Shown here: piece after piece, positions 1 to 7,499 of the stretch
How positions within the stretch are numbered: the stretch's first letter is position 1
Layout: every line of letters starts with the position of its first letter
NCBI GenBank assembly: GCA_015200345.1
Contig: CP054187.1
Span: 3,766,470 to 3,830,469 of the forward strand
From: Planctomycetia bacterium
GTDB taxonomy: Bacteria; Planctomycetota; Phycisphaerae; UBA1845; UTPLA1
DNA: 64,000 nucleotides
Direction: 5' to 3'
The notes under the pieces: model-generated
Told to the model about the DNA's origin: nothing
The model's input: the letters and a program-made list of their open reading frames with translations, nothing else
Databases searched by the model: none
Position numbers and translations under genes: made by a program

Positions 1-1
1 G

Positions 2-670
2 GTCATCGGGATCATCCCGGTCGATTCGGTTTTCAGCCCGGTGAATCGCGTTCGCTATCGGGTGGAAGACACGCGCGTCGGCCAGCGCACGAACTATGAT
101 CGACTCGTGCTGGAAATCTGGACCAACGGCACGATCACGCCGGAGATGGCGCTGGTCGAAGCCGCCAAGATTCTCCGCAAGCATCTCAATCCGTTCGTCC
201 AGTACTTTGAGTTGGGCAGCGGTCTGGCCATTGAGACGGCCGATGGACAGGGCGATGCGGCGTCGAGCGCGCCGGACGAGGGCATCCTGGCGATGCCGAT
301 ATCGCGGCTGGAGCTGTCGGTCCGGTCGAGCAATTGTCTCGCGTCGGCGCAAATCGCGACGATTGGCGAATTGGTGCAGATGGACGAGAGCAGCCTGCTG
401 AAGCTGCGAAGCTTCGGGAAGACCTCGCTGAACGAAGTGAAGCGCAAGCTGGCGGAGCACGGCCTATCACTCAAGGACGCTCAACCGATAGATGAGAGTG
501 GCGAGCTGGACGACCACCGGGGCGGCGAAGGCGTGCAGTCGTCGTCTGGGATGCTGGGCGGGTTGGATTCCGGTTCGATGCCGGCGTCGGGCGCTTTGGA
601 TTCCATGAGCGGGCATTATTCACCGCCGTCGGGAGATCCGGCCGCCAGTAACCCGGGGTTCAACGGTTGA
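2..670 (+). CDS. rpoA: RNA polymerase alpha subunit, 3' part (5' end outside window)
   Basis: The frame is open from base 2, so the gene starts upstream of the window. The visible N-terminal part carries the conserved alpha-NTD stretch FSPVNRVRYRVEDTRVGQR and the dimer-domain run TNGTITPEMALVEAAKIL. A linker and the alpha-CTD follow (LELSVRSSNCLASAQIATIG, then LLKLRSFGKTSLNEVKRKL), the domain that binds UP elements and activators. After the CTD there is an unusual tail of about 60 residues rich in Ser, Gly, Asp and Pro. An ORF caller would start at the internal GTG at 41, but homology clearly continues upstream of it. rplQ follows 63 bases downstream, the usual order at the end of the alpha operon. 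Confidence 0.96.
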   Translation, partial: VIGIIPVDSVFSPVNRVRYRVEDTRVGQRTNYDRLVLEIWTNGTITPEMALVEAAKILRKHLNPFVQYFELGSGLAIETADGQGDAASSAPDEGILAMPISRLELSVRSSNCLASAQIATIGELVQMDESSLLKLRSFGKTSLNEVKRKLAEHGLSLKDAQPIDESGELDDHRGGEGVQSSSGMLGGLDSGSMPASGALDSMSGHYSPPSGDPAASNPGFNG

Positions 671-733
671 CGGGGTTGTTTTCGATCGACCGGCGCGCGG
701 CGCAAACAGACGAAGCAGTGAAGGTAAGACACC

Positions 734-1405
734 ATGCGACACAAGAAATCCGGACGACACCTGGCCCGCACGACGGCGCATCATCTGGCCATGCGGCGTA
801 ATATGGCCCAGAGTTTGTTTCAGTACGGTCAAATTGAAACGACGCTGATCAAGGCGAAGGAAGTTCGGCCGTTCGTTGAGCGGCTGATTACCCTCGCGCG
901 GCGCAACACGCTGGCAAGCCGCCAGCGGATCCTGTCGATGCTGAACGATCGCGCCTGTATTCTTCCAGAACAGCAGGAGGCCTACGAGGCAATGAGCTAC
1001 GCCGATCGCGAGCGCGTTCTTCGCGCTCGTACCGGCCGGCGTCATCGAACCGGGGCCGTCCCGGCCAGCTACAACAAGAATAAGTTTACGTTTGTCGCCA
1101 CGTCGGTGGTGCACCGGCTGGTGACGGATATCGCCCCGAAGTTCGCCGATCGCCCGGGTGGCTATACGCGGATTGTCCGGTTGGCCAAGCGGCGCGTCGG
1201 CGACGGCACCGATCTCGCCCTGCTCCAGTTGGTCGGGTTTGACGATCAGAAGCCCAGCGACTTGAAGAAGGTGGTCGGCAGTCGCCGCCGGAAGACTGCG
1301 GAGCGGAAGCGCGCGCTGGAGGGCAAGCGCACCAAGCCGGTCAAGGCCAGCGTGAAGGCCGTCTCGGCGTCGCCGGCGAGTGACGCCGGCAAGTCGACTG
1401 AATGA
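734..1405 (+). CDS. rplQ: 50S ribosomal protein L17, enlarged
   Basis: Large-subunit ribosomal protein at the exit-tunnel side of the ribosome. The N-terminus MRHKKSGRHLARTTAHHLAM and the segment IETTLIKAKEVRPFVERLI are diagnostic of L17. The end of the L17 fold is also visible (GGYTRIVRLAKRRVGDG, then ALLQLVGFDD near residue 175). The protein has 223 residues, against roughly 120-130 for most bacterial L17. The extra length is an insertion between about residues 70 and 125 (Tyr/Arg-rich, containing RTGRRHRTGAVPASYNKN) and a Lys/Arg/Ala-rich C-terminal tail of about 45 residues. It follows rpoA, as in most bacteria. The start is the ATG at 734, downstream of GTGAAGGTAAGACACC, a modest ribosome-binding site. 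Confidence 0.95.
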   Translation: MRHKKSGRHLARTTAHHLAMRRNMAQSLFQYGQIETTLIKAKEVRPFVERLITLARRNTLASRQRILSMLNDRACILPEQQEAYEAMSYADRERVLRARTGRRHRTGAVPASYNKNKFTFVATSVVHRLVTDIAPKFADRPGGYTRIVRLAKRRVGDGTDLALLQLVGFDDQKPSDLKKVVGSRRRKTAERKRALEGKRTKPVKASVKAVSASPASDAGKSTE

Positions 1406-1433
1406 CGCGATTTTGACATGCTCGGGGCCGTCC

Positions 1434-1853
1434 ATGTCCGGTCCATGCATATTTTGCAAGATCACCGAGGGAGTGATTCCTTCCCGGCGGATCTATTCCG
1501 ATGAGCATTGCACCGCCTTTCTGGACATTGCTCCGCTGGCTCCGGGGCATACGCTGGTTGTTCCGCGCCAGCATGTCACCAACCTGCTGGATTGTTCCGC
1601 GGACGCGCTGGCCGCAGTGACGCGAGCGTTGCCGCGCCTCGCGACGGCTCTGGTTGCCGCGACGGGGGCGACGGGTTTGAATCTCCTTCAGAATAGCGGC
1701 GCCAGCAGCGGGCAGGTGGTCATGCATCTGCATTTTCACCTGATTCCGCGCCGCGACGGTGACGGTCTTGGCTATCGGTGGAACGCCGGCAGCTACGCGC
1801 CCGGCGAGGCGGAATCGTTGCAAGATCTCCTGATCAAGCAACTCCAATCGTAA
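1434..1853 (+). CDS. HIT-family nucleotide hydrolase
   Basis: A 139-residue protein of the histidine-triad superfamily, small cytoplasmic enzymes that hydrolyse AMP-lysine, AMP-NH2 or dinucleoside polyphosphates. The N-terminal CIFCKITEG with paired Cys and the active-site triad MHLHFHLIPR (His-x-His-x-His) near residue 100 are both present. The track frame opens at 1380, inside rplQ, but the family normally begins a few residues before CIFCKI, so the ATG at 1434 is chosen. It lies 28 bases after rplQ on the same strand and may share its transcript. The exact substrate cannot be told from sequence. Confidence 0.9.
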   Translation: MSGPCIFCKITEGVIPSRRIYSDEHCTAFLDIAPLAPGHTLVVPRQHVTNLLDCSADALAAVTRALPRLATALVAATGATGLNLLQNSGASSGQVVMHLHFHLIPRRDGDGLGYRWNAGSYAPGEAESLQDLLIKQLQS

Positions 1854-1958
1854 GTCAGCCGCAGTTCGCAGTTCGCGTGCTGTCGCGCGTGCGCGGGGTC
1901 GCGTATAATCGCCGCGCGAAGCCGTTGAGGGCCGCAACGCGCGGGAGGTAAAGGCGTG

Positions 1959-4904
1959 ATGAATGACGTGCGACGCGAGCAGGGAGGATCCGGCCGGAGG
2001 CGTTTCCGGTTGAGCGGGTGGTTGCTTGCCGCGTTGAGTCTGCAAGCATGTTTGGCGCGCGTGAGCGCGGGTGAGCCGTGGCAGGGCGGTTCGGGCTTTC
2101 ATGGCGCGGACGATTACCCGGCGCTGAAGCTGCTTTCCTATCGATTTGAACGGGCCGAAGCGAATTTCGCGGACACGGTTGAATTTCCCGGCGGCACGTC
2201 GCTGCTGGGCAAGGCGCTGGAATGGGGCGATCTCGTGTTGCTGTTTCGGGCCGACGGACGCGCGGAGGTATTTCGTGCTGACGAGGTGGAAGCGATTCGG
2301 CTGCGACGGTTTCGCCGTCATGTTCAGAAGCCGTCCGCGGCAGATTTGACAATTGGCTACATTGAGCGGCTGCCGCGTGACGCAAGCTTTCACGGTCACG
2401 TCGCCCTGTCCGATGGGTTGCCCCGACTGGAAGTCGATCCGACAAAGATCGCAGCGCATCCGGCCCCAGGCAGCGACGTCGTTTTTCGCATTCATGTTCG
2501 CAATGCGGGGTTCGCCGGGTCGTCGCCGTGCAAGTGGCGGATGTCGGTGGACGGCAGGGAAATCGCGGCTGGGGACTTGCCCGAGGTGTCCGCCGGCGCG
2601 GAGCGTGTGATTGAGACACGATGGAAGTGGGATGCGACGGCTGGAATGTTGTGCGTCGAGTTGGACCCCGACAACGCCACGCCGGACTGGTTGAAGTGGA
2701 ATAATGCCCGGGAGGAATCGCTGGCGGCGCAGGCCATCGCCGTGGTCGTGGATAAGTCGTATTACGAGCGGTTTCGGCAGTATCCGAACATGCTGGATTC
2801 GTACTGCTTCGAGGATTGGCTCACGGGGCAGCTCGGGTCGCTCAACGCGTTGTTCGCTGATTCGGTTCATCCATCGTCGCCGCAGGGGATCCTGGAGCGC
2901 GTGCGGTGTGATCGAATCCTCGTGGTGGATGAGCCGAACGTGCCGCGGCATCGTGATGCCTGGATGCCGTCACTTCGCCAGGGCGGCCAGCGTGAAGGTC
3001 TGGCAGAATACGGCGCGCTGGTCGTACTGGATGATGTGGGCGAGGACCGCTGGGATCTCTACCATCCCCTGAAGTTGAATTGGAGTTTGTTGGGCGACGT
3101 TGCCAGCCAGATGGGCCTGGTGGATTGGACCGTGACCGACACGCGGCTGGACCAGTGTCTGGCGGTGAATCGCTTTGAGCGTTATGTGCAGCGGCAACAC
3201 TTTTTTCCCTATCCGAATACGTTCATGTATCAGCATGGCCCGTATCGATTCAGCGAGGTTTGCGCGGGTTATCTGAACAAGGTGCGTGGCAAGCCGCGCG
3301 GCGTATCAGGGGAATTTTTGTATGACGTGCCCGAGACGATTACGCTGGATGTTCGCGCGTGCAACGGCGTGCCGCTGGAGGGGGTGCGTGTCGATGCATA
3401 TCAGTTGCAGGCGACCGGCGAGCTGGCGGGCTACATCGCGGGAACCAGTCCGCGCGACCCGCTGTATTCTTCCGTGACGGGGCCGGACGGTCGCGTCGAT
3501 TTGCTGAATCTGGATGCGCCGCAACATACGACTCCCGGCGGATACAGGCTTCGTGCGAATGCGTTCGGCAAGATCGCGGTCGACGGCCGCAACGGGTTGC
3601 TGCTACTGAAACTTCAGTCCGGGGATGCCGAGGAGTATCACTTCCTCCGGTTGTTTGATGCGAACGTGGCGTATCTGCGTGGTCATGAGAAGCAGTGGCT
3701 GGTAGAAGTTCGCACGAATTTCGGCGTGCCCGATGGTCCGAAGCCCGTGTTGACGATTCCCATTCTGATGGACGATCGCCGCGGCAAGGCGCCGCCGATG
3801 CAGGCGACGTGGACGATGCCGCCGATTCCCGATCCAACGGTGATCGAGGAGTTTCGTATTTATAAGCGTGTCGGTCTGGGCGGCGACAACGATTATCCTT
3901 ATTCGCTCGTCGGGACGCTGCGGCGTATCAGCCGGCGCTGGTCGCTGGTGTACGAGGGGACGTACTTCGATCCGGCGCACATTCTGAATGATCGTTATTC
4001 GCGCGATACGTTCTACACCGTCGCACCGGTCGATCGACAAGGGCGGCAGGGGTCGCTTGCGCCGCCCGGTTACCTTGCGCACGACAAGTACCCACGCAAG
4101 TTCGCGATCGACGTGGATAGCGCGTACATCACGCTGGGTGGTCCGGGGCCGATGCAAATGCTCCGTTGGGATGGTGACATCGGTACGCATCCGTTCGGTC
4201 CGCGGACGCTCCAGGCGCCTGGGTATCGTCCTGATTTCGCCGGTATCGCCGTGACGGCCGATCATCAGTTGGTCATCACCGACCCGACCAATCATGTGCT
4301 CGCGTTTTATGATGTTCGCGGGGATTTGCAGCAGATCGTTCCGCAGCGGGCGTATTGGCCGGGCTATTCCAGCGCCAAACCAGGGGAGTTCTTCGAACCG
4401 GTTGACGTGGCGGTGGATGGCGAGGGTCGCTTGTATGTGGCCGATCGCGGGAACAACCGGGTTCAGATCCTTGATGCGCAGGGTCATTATCTTGCGAATC
4501 TCGACGACGGGTTTCGCTTTGACGCACCGCACGCGGTGGCGTATTCGAACGGGCATCTCGCCGTGACGGACCAGGCTGGCCGGCGTGTGCGGTTGTACGA
4601 TCTCCGCGAGGGCGAGGCGAAATTGGTTCGCGAGTTGACCGACCTGGTTGAGGCGGATCGGGCGATCGTGAGTCGCAGCGGGCGCCTGTATGTGACGGGC
4701 TACAACGCGGTTTCCGAGGAGTATGGTCTGATGATCTGGGCGAAGGGCGACGACGTGCGGCCGGTTCAGACACTGACAAACGTCGAAATGGGCAAGGTCC
4801 ACGAGCCGCGCGGTCTGTACCTGTACACGAACACCATGGATCAGGACTACGCGTACTTTGTAAACATCTTCCCGTTCGACGTGCGGCGCGTGTTCATGGA
4901 GTAG
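1959..4904 (+). CDS. Large secreted protein with CARDB-like and NHL-repeat regions
   Basis: About 981 residues. The N-terminus has an Arg-rich stretch, a hydrophobic segment (LSGWLLAALSLQAC) and a possible lipobox LQAC, so it is exported and possibly lipid-anchored. Around residues 170-235 is a CARDB-like beta domain (DVVFRIHVRNAGF). The last 300 residues carry NHL-type propeller repeats, for example PVDVAVDGEGRLYVADRGNN and VQILDAQGHYL. The middle part, with FRIYKRVGLGGDNDYPYSLV, looks like fibronectin-type beta modules. Such proteins are usually extracellular scaffolds; no catalytic motif was recognised. GTG at 1956 and ATG at 1959 are both possible starts after GGGAGG at 1943-1948. Convergent with the propeller lipoprotein gene downstream. 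Confidence 0.75.
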   Translation: MNDVRREQGGSGRRRFRLSGWLLAALSLQACLARVSAGEPWQGGSGFHGADDYPALKLLSYRFERAEANFADTVEFPGGTSLLGKALEWGDLVLLFRADGRAEVFRADEVEAIRLRRFRRHVQKPSAADLTIGYIERLPRDASFHGHVALSDGLPRLEVDPTKIAAHPAPGSDVVFRIHVRNAGFAGSSPCKWRMSVDGREIAAGDLPEVSAGAERVIETRWKWDATAGMLCVELDPDNATPDWLKWNNAREESLAAQAIAVVVDKSYYERFRQYPNMLDSYCFEDWLTGQLGSLNALFADSVHPSSPQGILERVRCDRILVVDEPNVPRHRDAWMPSLRQGGQREGLAEYGALVVLDDVGEDRWDLYHPLKLNWSLLGDVASQMGLVDWTVTDTRLDQCLAVNRFERYVQRQHFFPYPNTFMYQHGPYRFSEVCAGYLNKVRGKPRGVSGEFLYDVPETITLDVRACNGVPLEGVRVDAYQLQATGELAGYIAGTSPRDPLYSSVTGPDGRVDLLNLDAPQHTTPGGYRLRANAFGKIAVDGRNGLLLLKLQSGDAEEYHFLRLFDANVAYLRGHEKQWLVEVRTNFGVPDGPKPVLTIPILMDDRRGKAPPMQATWTMPPIPDPTVIEEFRIYKRVGLGGDNDYPYSLVGTLRRISRRWSLVYEGTYFDPAHILNDRYSRDTFYTVAPVDRQGRQGSLAPPGYLAHDKYPRKFAIDVDSAYITLGGPGPMQMLRWDGDIGTHPFGPRTLQAPGYRPDFAGIAVTADHQLVITDPTNHVLAFYDVRGDLQQIVPQRAYWPGYSSAKPGEFFEPVDVAVDGEGRLYVADRGNNRVQILDAQGHYLANLDDGFRFDAPHAVAYSNGHLAVTDQAGRRVRLYDLREGEAKLVRELTDLVEADRAIVSRSGRLYVTGYNAVSEEYGLMIWAKGDDVRPVQTLTNVEMGKVHEPRGLYLYTNTMDQDYAYFVNIFPFDVRRVFME

Positions 4905-4962
4905 ACGCGGGTCGGGCAGATCGCCGGCCTCGGTTTACTCACGAGAAGGCCAGGGTGGCAAC

Positions 4963-6342
4963 TTATTGTGGTGCAAGCCAACCTTCGCGCGCCTCCTCTG
5001 GCCAATCGTTGTCCAGCGGTCGAGTCGCGCCGGCCTTCCATTGTGTCAATTGGCCGCCGTCCTTGCCGTCAGCGGATTTCACCGGGCGCACGAACGTGAA
5101 TTCGTCGTTGTTGCGCCACGCCGGGACGGTTTGCGTTCGCTCGTTGACGTCTTCGGTTTGAATGGCATGCGTCTGACCGGTTGCAAAGTCATAAAGATAC
5201 AAGCGACCTTTCGAGCCGGGGATCAGCACGCGCGTTTCATCGGGTGAAAGCTGAAACAGCGCCGAGGTCATTTCCATCGGCTCGCTGAAATCGCGAGGCA
5301 GGACGCGCAACACGGATGCCGGGGTGCGCGGGTCCAGGACAAAGAGTGTCCATCGCTGCGGCATGTCGCGGTTTGTCGCCGGCAGCGTGAATTCCACCGA
5401 GGAGAACATCAGCCGGCCGTCGCGGAGATACCGTACGTTGAACAACTGGCTGAAGAGCACGCCGACGTGGTCCTCCTGCTTGTTGAAAGTCTCCAGGAGT
5501 GAACCATTCTCCGCGGCGACCTCAATGGTGGACACGCTTCCGAGCGTCACGGCGCTGTCAGTTCGGCCATCGGTCGGCCCACAGAGGTAGACAAGGCTTC
5601 GCCCGTCGGCGCTCCAGTCGTATCCCATTGCGACGTTTGGGTGAATCAGCCGTGGCTCGCCGCCACGGACGGAGATGACGTACAGGCCCACTGCGTCGCC
5701 CTGGGCTTCGCCGCCCTTGGCGAGGTAAGCAATCGCCTCGCCTCGAGGCGATACCGCCGGCATCCACATTTCATCGAGCGATTGCCGCAGGAGCTTCCCC
5801 GGCGTGAGTTGGTCGGCGTCAACATCAAACAACTGAAGCGACCAGATCGTGGCGTTGGCCTCGCGGAAGTCGGCCCACTTGTCGCCGAGCTTCTCGGGCA
5901 GGCCGTCAGGAAGCCTGTCGCGCAAATAGAACAGAATGGCGGCGTTCATGCCCGGTGAATGTCCGCCGTCCGGATCGAGCTTGAACCGGCTCCAGTCACC
6001 GTCATAGGCCAGCACGCGTTCCTTCGCGGCCTGGGCGGCCTTCGCTATGTCCTGAATCTTCTGCGGGGAGTAAATCGGCGCGATCTGCTCCCAGCCTTTT
6101 ACTTCTCGAGCGTATGCAATGGCCAGTCGACGATTGTCGGGGAACCACGCGGCTCGTGCGGCCGTACAGTCGAGCCGGGCACCGAGAAGTTGTCCATCGG
6201 CGGCGGCCAAGCGCAATCCCTTGTGGGTCGAAATCGCGGCGGTCTTGCCGTCGTGTGACCAGATGACGCGCTTCTCGGGGATGCACCCGACGGAACTGAC
6301 AAATAAGAGACACGACAATCGTAGCAGGGCAATGCGATTCAT
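4963..6342 (-). CDS. Beta-propeller (PD40/TolB-like) lipoprotein
   Basis: A 459-residue protein with a hydrophobic signal ending in SSVGC, a weak lipobox. It contains repeated propeller blades of the Trp-Ser-x-Asp-Gly type: VIWSHDGKTAAIST, AAWFPDNRRLAIAY, PAVSPRGEAIAYLA and YDWSADGRSLVYLC, followed by less regular blades. These PD40/WD-like repeats occur in TolB and in planctomycete surface lipoproteins and usually mediate protein binding. Its ATG overlaps the end of the anti-sigma-like gene by 4 bases (ATGA), so it is translationally coupled to the sigma/anti-sigma cassette. It may act as the outer sensor or as a target of that sigma factor; this is inference from position only. Confidence 0.75.
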   Translation of the reverse strand: MNRIALLRLSCLLFVSSVGCIPEKRVIWSHDGKTAAISTHKGLRLAAADGQLLGARLDCTAARAAWFPDNRRLAIAYAREVKGWEQIAPIYSPQKIQDIAKAAQAAKERVLAYDGDWSRFKLDPDGGHSPGMNAAILFYLRDRLPDGLPEKLGDKWADFREANATIWSLQLFDVDADQLTPGKLLRQSLDEMWMPAVSPRGEAIAYLAKGGEAQGDAVGLYVISVRGGEPRLIHPNVAMGYDWSADGRSLVYLCGPTDGRTDSAVTLGSVSTIEVAAENGSLLETFNKQEDHVGVLFSQLFNVRYLRDGRLMFSSVEFTLPATNRDMPQRWTLFVLDPRTPASVLRVLPRDFSEPMEMTSALFQLSPDETRVLIPGSKGRLYLYDFATGQTHAIQTEDVNERTQTVPAWRNNDEFTFVRPVKSADGKDGGQLTQWKAGATRPLDNDWPEEAREGWLAPQ

Positions 6343-6824
6343 GATCCTTCTCCAGGTTGCGGCAGGGACCGTGGGGATGTCCAGTTCAAGGTACGCGGTT
6401 GAGCGGCGACGGAGGGCATCACGCGGCGCAACCGATCAAGCGACCAGAAGCCGACACCGGCCGGCTTGGAATTCGCCAGGGCGACGGATGGTCTCACATT
6501 CGAATTCGGCGATGGGATCGACGCGGTTCGCGTGCCGGCGAAGAACGCCAGCCCAATTGCGGCCGCCATCGCAAGCCGCCGGCTGCCGGTTGAGCGCCGG
6601 ATCGGGGGCGTGGCGATTCGGAGCGGCGGCAGGGTCGCCGGTTGCGTGGGGGGCGGCGCAGCCAGGGCCGCACGGAGATGCCGGAGCGTGGAGGGGATGT
6701 CCGTCTCCGCGGTGCCACTCGAGCCGCCCATTACAAGGAAGGCATCCAGCAAAGCCGAGGTGTCGGCATTCAACTCGCCGAGTTCGCGGTCGATCAGGAG
6801 TCGATCCAGCGTTGCCTGATCCAT
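6339..6824 (-). CDS. Probable anti-sigma factor, single-pass membrane protein
   Basis: A 161-residue protein encoded 27 bases downstream of an ECF sigma factor. The N-terminal 30 residues (MDQATLDRLLIDRELGELNA) resemble the short helical sigma-binding segment at the start of many anti-sigma factors. A Pro-rich linker (APPPTQPATLPP) leads to a transmembrane helix near residues 85-100 (RRLAMAAAIGLAFFAG), then a short extracytoplasmic tail. No HxxxCxxC zinc motif is present, so it would be a non-ZAS type. The assignment rests on gene order and topology rather than clear family similarity. It overlaps the next gene by 4 bases. Confidence 0.6.
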   Translation of the reverse strand: MDQATLDRLLIDRELGELNADTSALLDAFLVMGGSSGTAETDIPSTLRHLRAALAAPPPTQPATLPPLRIATPPIRRSTGSRRLAMAAAIGLAFFAGTRTASIPSPNSNVRPSVALANSKPAGVGFWSLDRLRRVMPSVAAQPRTLNWTSPRSLPQPGEGS

Positions 6825-6851
6825 TCTTTATCTCCCGTTCGCGCCGATTGG

Positions 6852-7373
6852 TCAATGATCCCGGCGCAGGATAGACGATAGCTCGCAATCGCGGAATTGA
6901 CGCCGCAGGGCTTCGACGGCATGGTGCAGTCTGGATCGCACCGTGCCGACAGGGATGCGCAGCGCTTCGGCGATTTCGGCGTAACTCATGTCGTCGCGCA
7001 GGCGCAGCTCCAGTGCTTCGCGCTGCGCGGCAGGAAGACCGGCGATTGCCATGCGAATCCCTTCCAAGCGGTCGTCAGCGACATGCGTTACAGCCGGAAT
7101 CTCCAGATCGCCGTTGATCGTCGCCGTGCGGTGTCGGCGACGAAGATGTTCGCGCAACAGGTTTCGCGCGATCCCGATGAGCCAGGCGCGGGGCGATGCG
7201 GCGGCTTCATAGCCGCGCGAATCCGTCGCAATCGTGAGGAAAGTTTGTTGCAAGAGTTCCTCGCAGTCGTGGGCATTCGCCAACCGGGCGCGCAGATACG
7301 CGAGGACCTTCGGGCCGTGTGTCTCGTACGCGTCCTTCAGCGCTGCCTGATTCATGGGGTTCGGCGCGGCCAT
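6852..7373 (-). CDS. ECF-type RNA polymerase sigma factor
   Basis: A 173-residue sigma-70 family factor with only regions 2 and 4, as expected for the ECF group. Region 2 is seen as HDCEELLQQTFLTIATD and SPRAWLIGIARNLLREHLRR. Region 4 is LPAAQREALELRLRDDMSYA followed by the helix-turn-helix EIAEALRIPVGTVRSRLHHA, which contacts the -35 element. It heads a three-gene minus-strand cassette with the anti-sigma-like protein and a propeller lipoprotein. Autoregulation is usual in this class; the upstream strand carries TGAACTT (complement of 7420-7426), which resembles an ECF -35 box, but no convincing -10 was found. Confidence 0.93.
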   Translation of the reverse strand: MAAPNPMNQAALKDAYETHGPKVLAYLRARLANAHDCEELLQQTFLTIATDSRGYEAAASPRAWLIGIARNLLREHLRRRHRTATINGDLEIPAVTHVADDRLEGIRMAIAGLPAAQREALELRLRDDMSYAEIAEALRIPVGTVRSRLHHAVEALRRQFRDCELSSILRRDH

Positions 7374-7499
7374 TGAGCGTCGTCGCCGCCCATCCTAAGA
7401 GTGAGCGAGGCACGGTCCCAAGTTCATTGATTTTCAGCGGTCTGGGAGTATTTGATAAGTGCTTGGACTGCTGATGGTTATGGTGCAATCGGAGGTGGA

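Noticed and set aside
1341-2951. Antisense open frame of 536 codons
   Set aside because: It crosses three plus-strand genes with real homology or good starts, and the product is Arg/Pro/His-rich with no motif.
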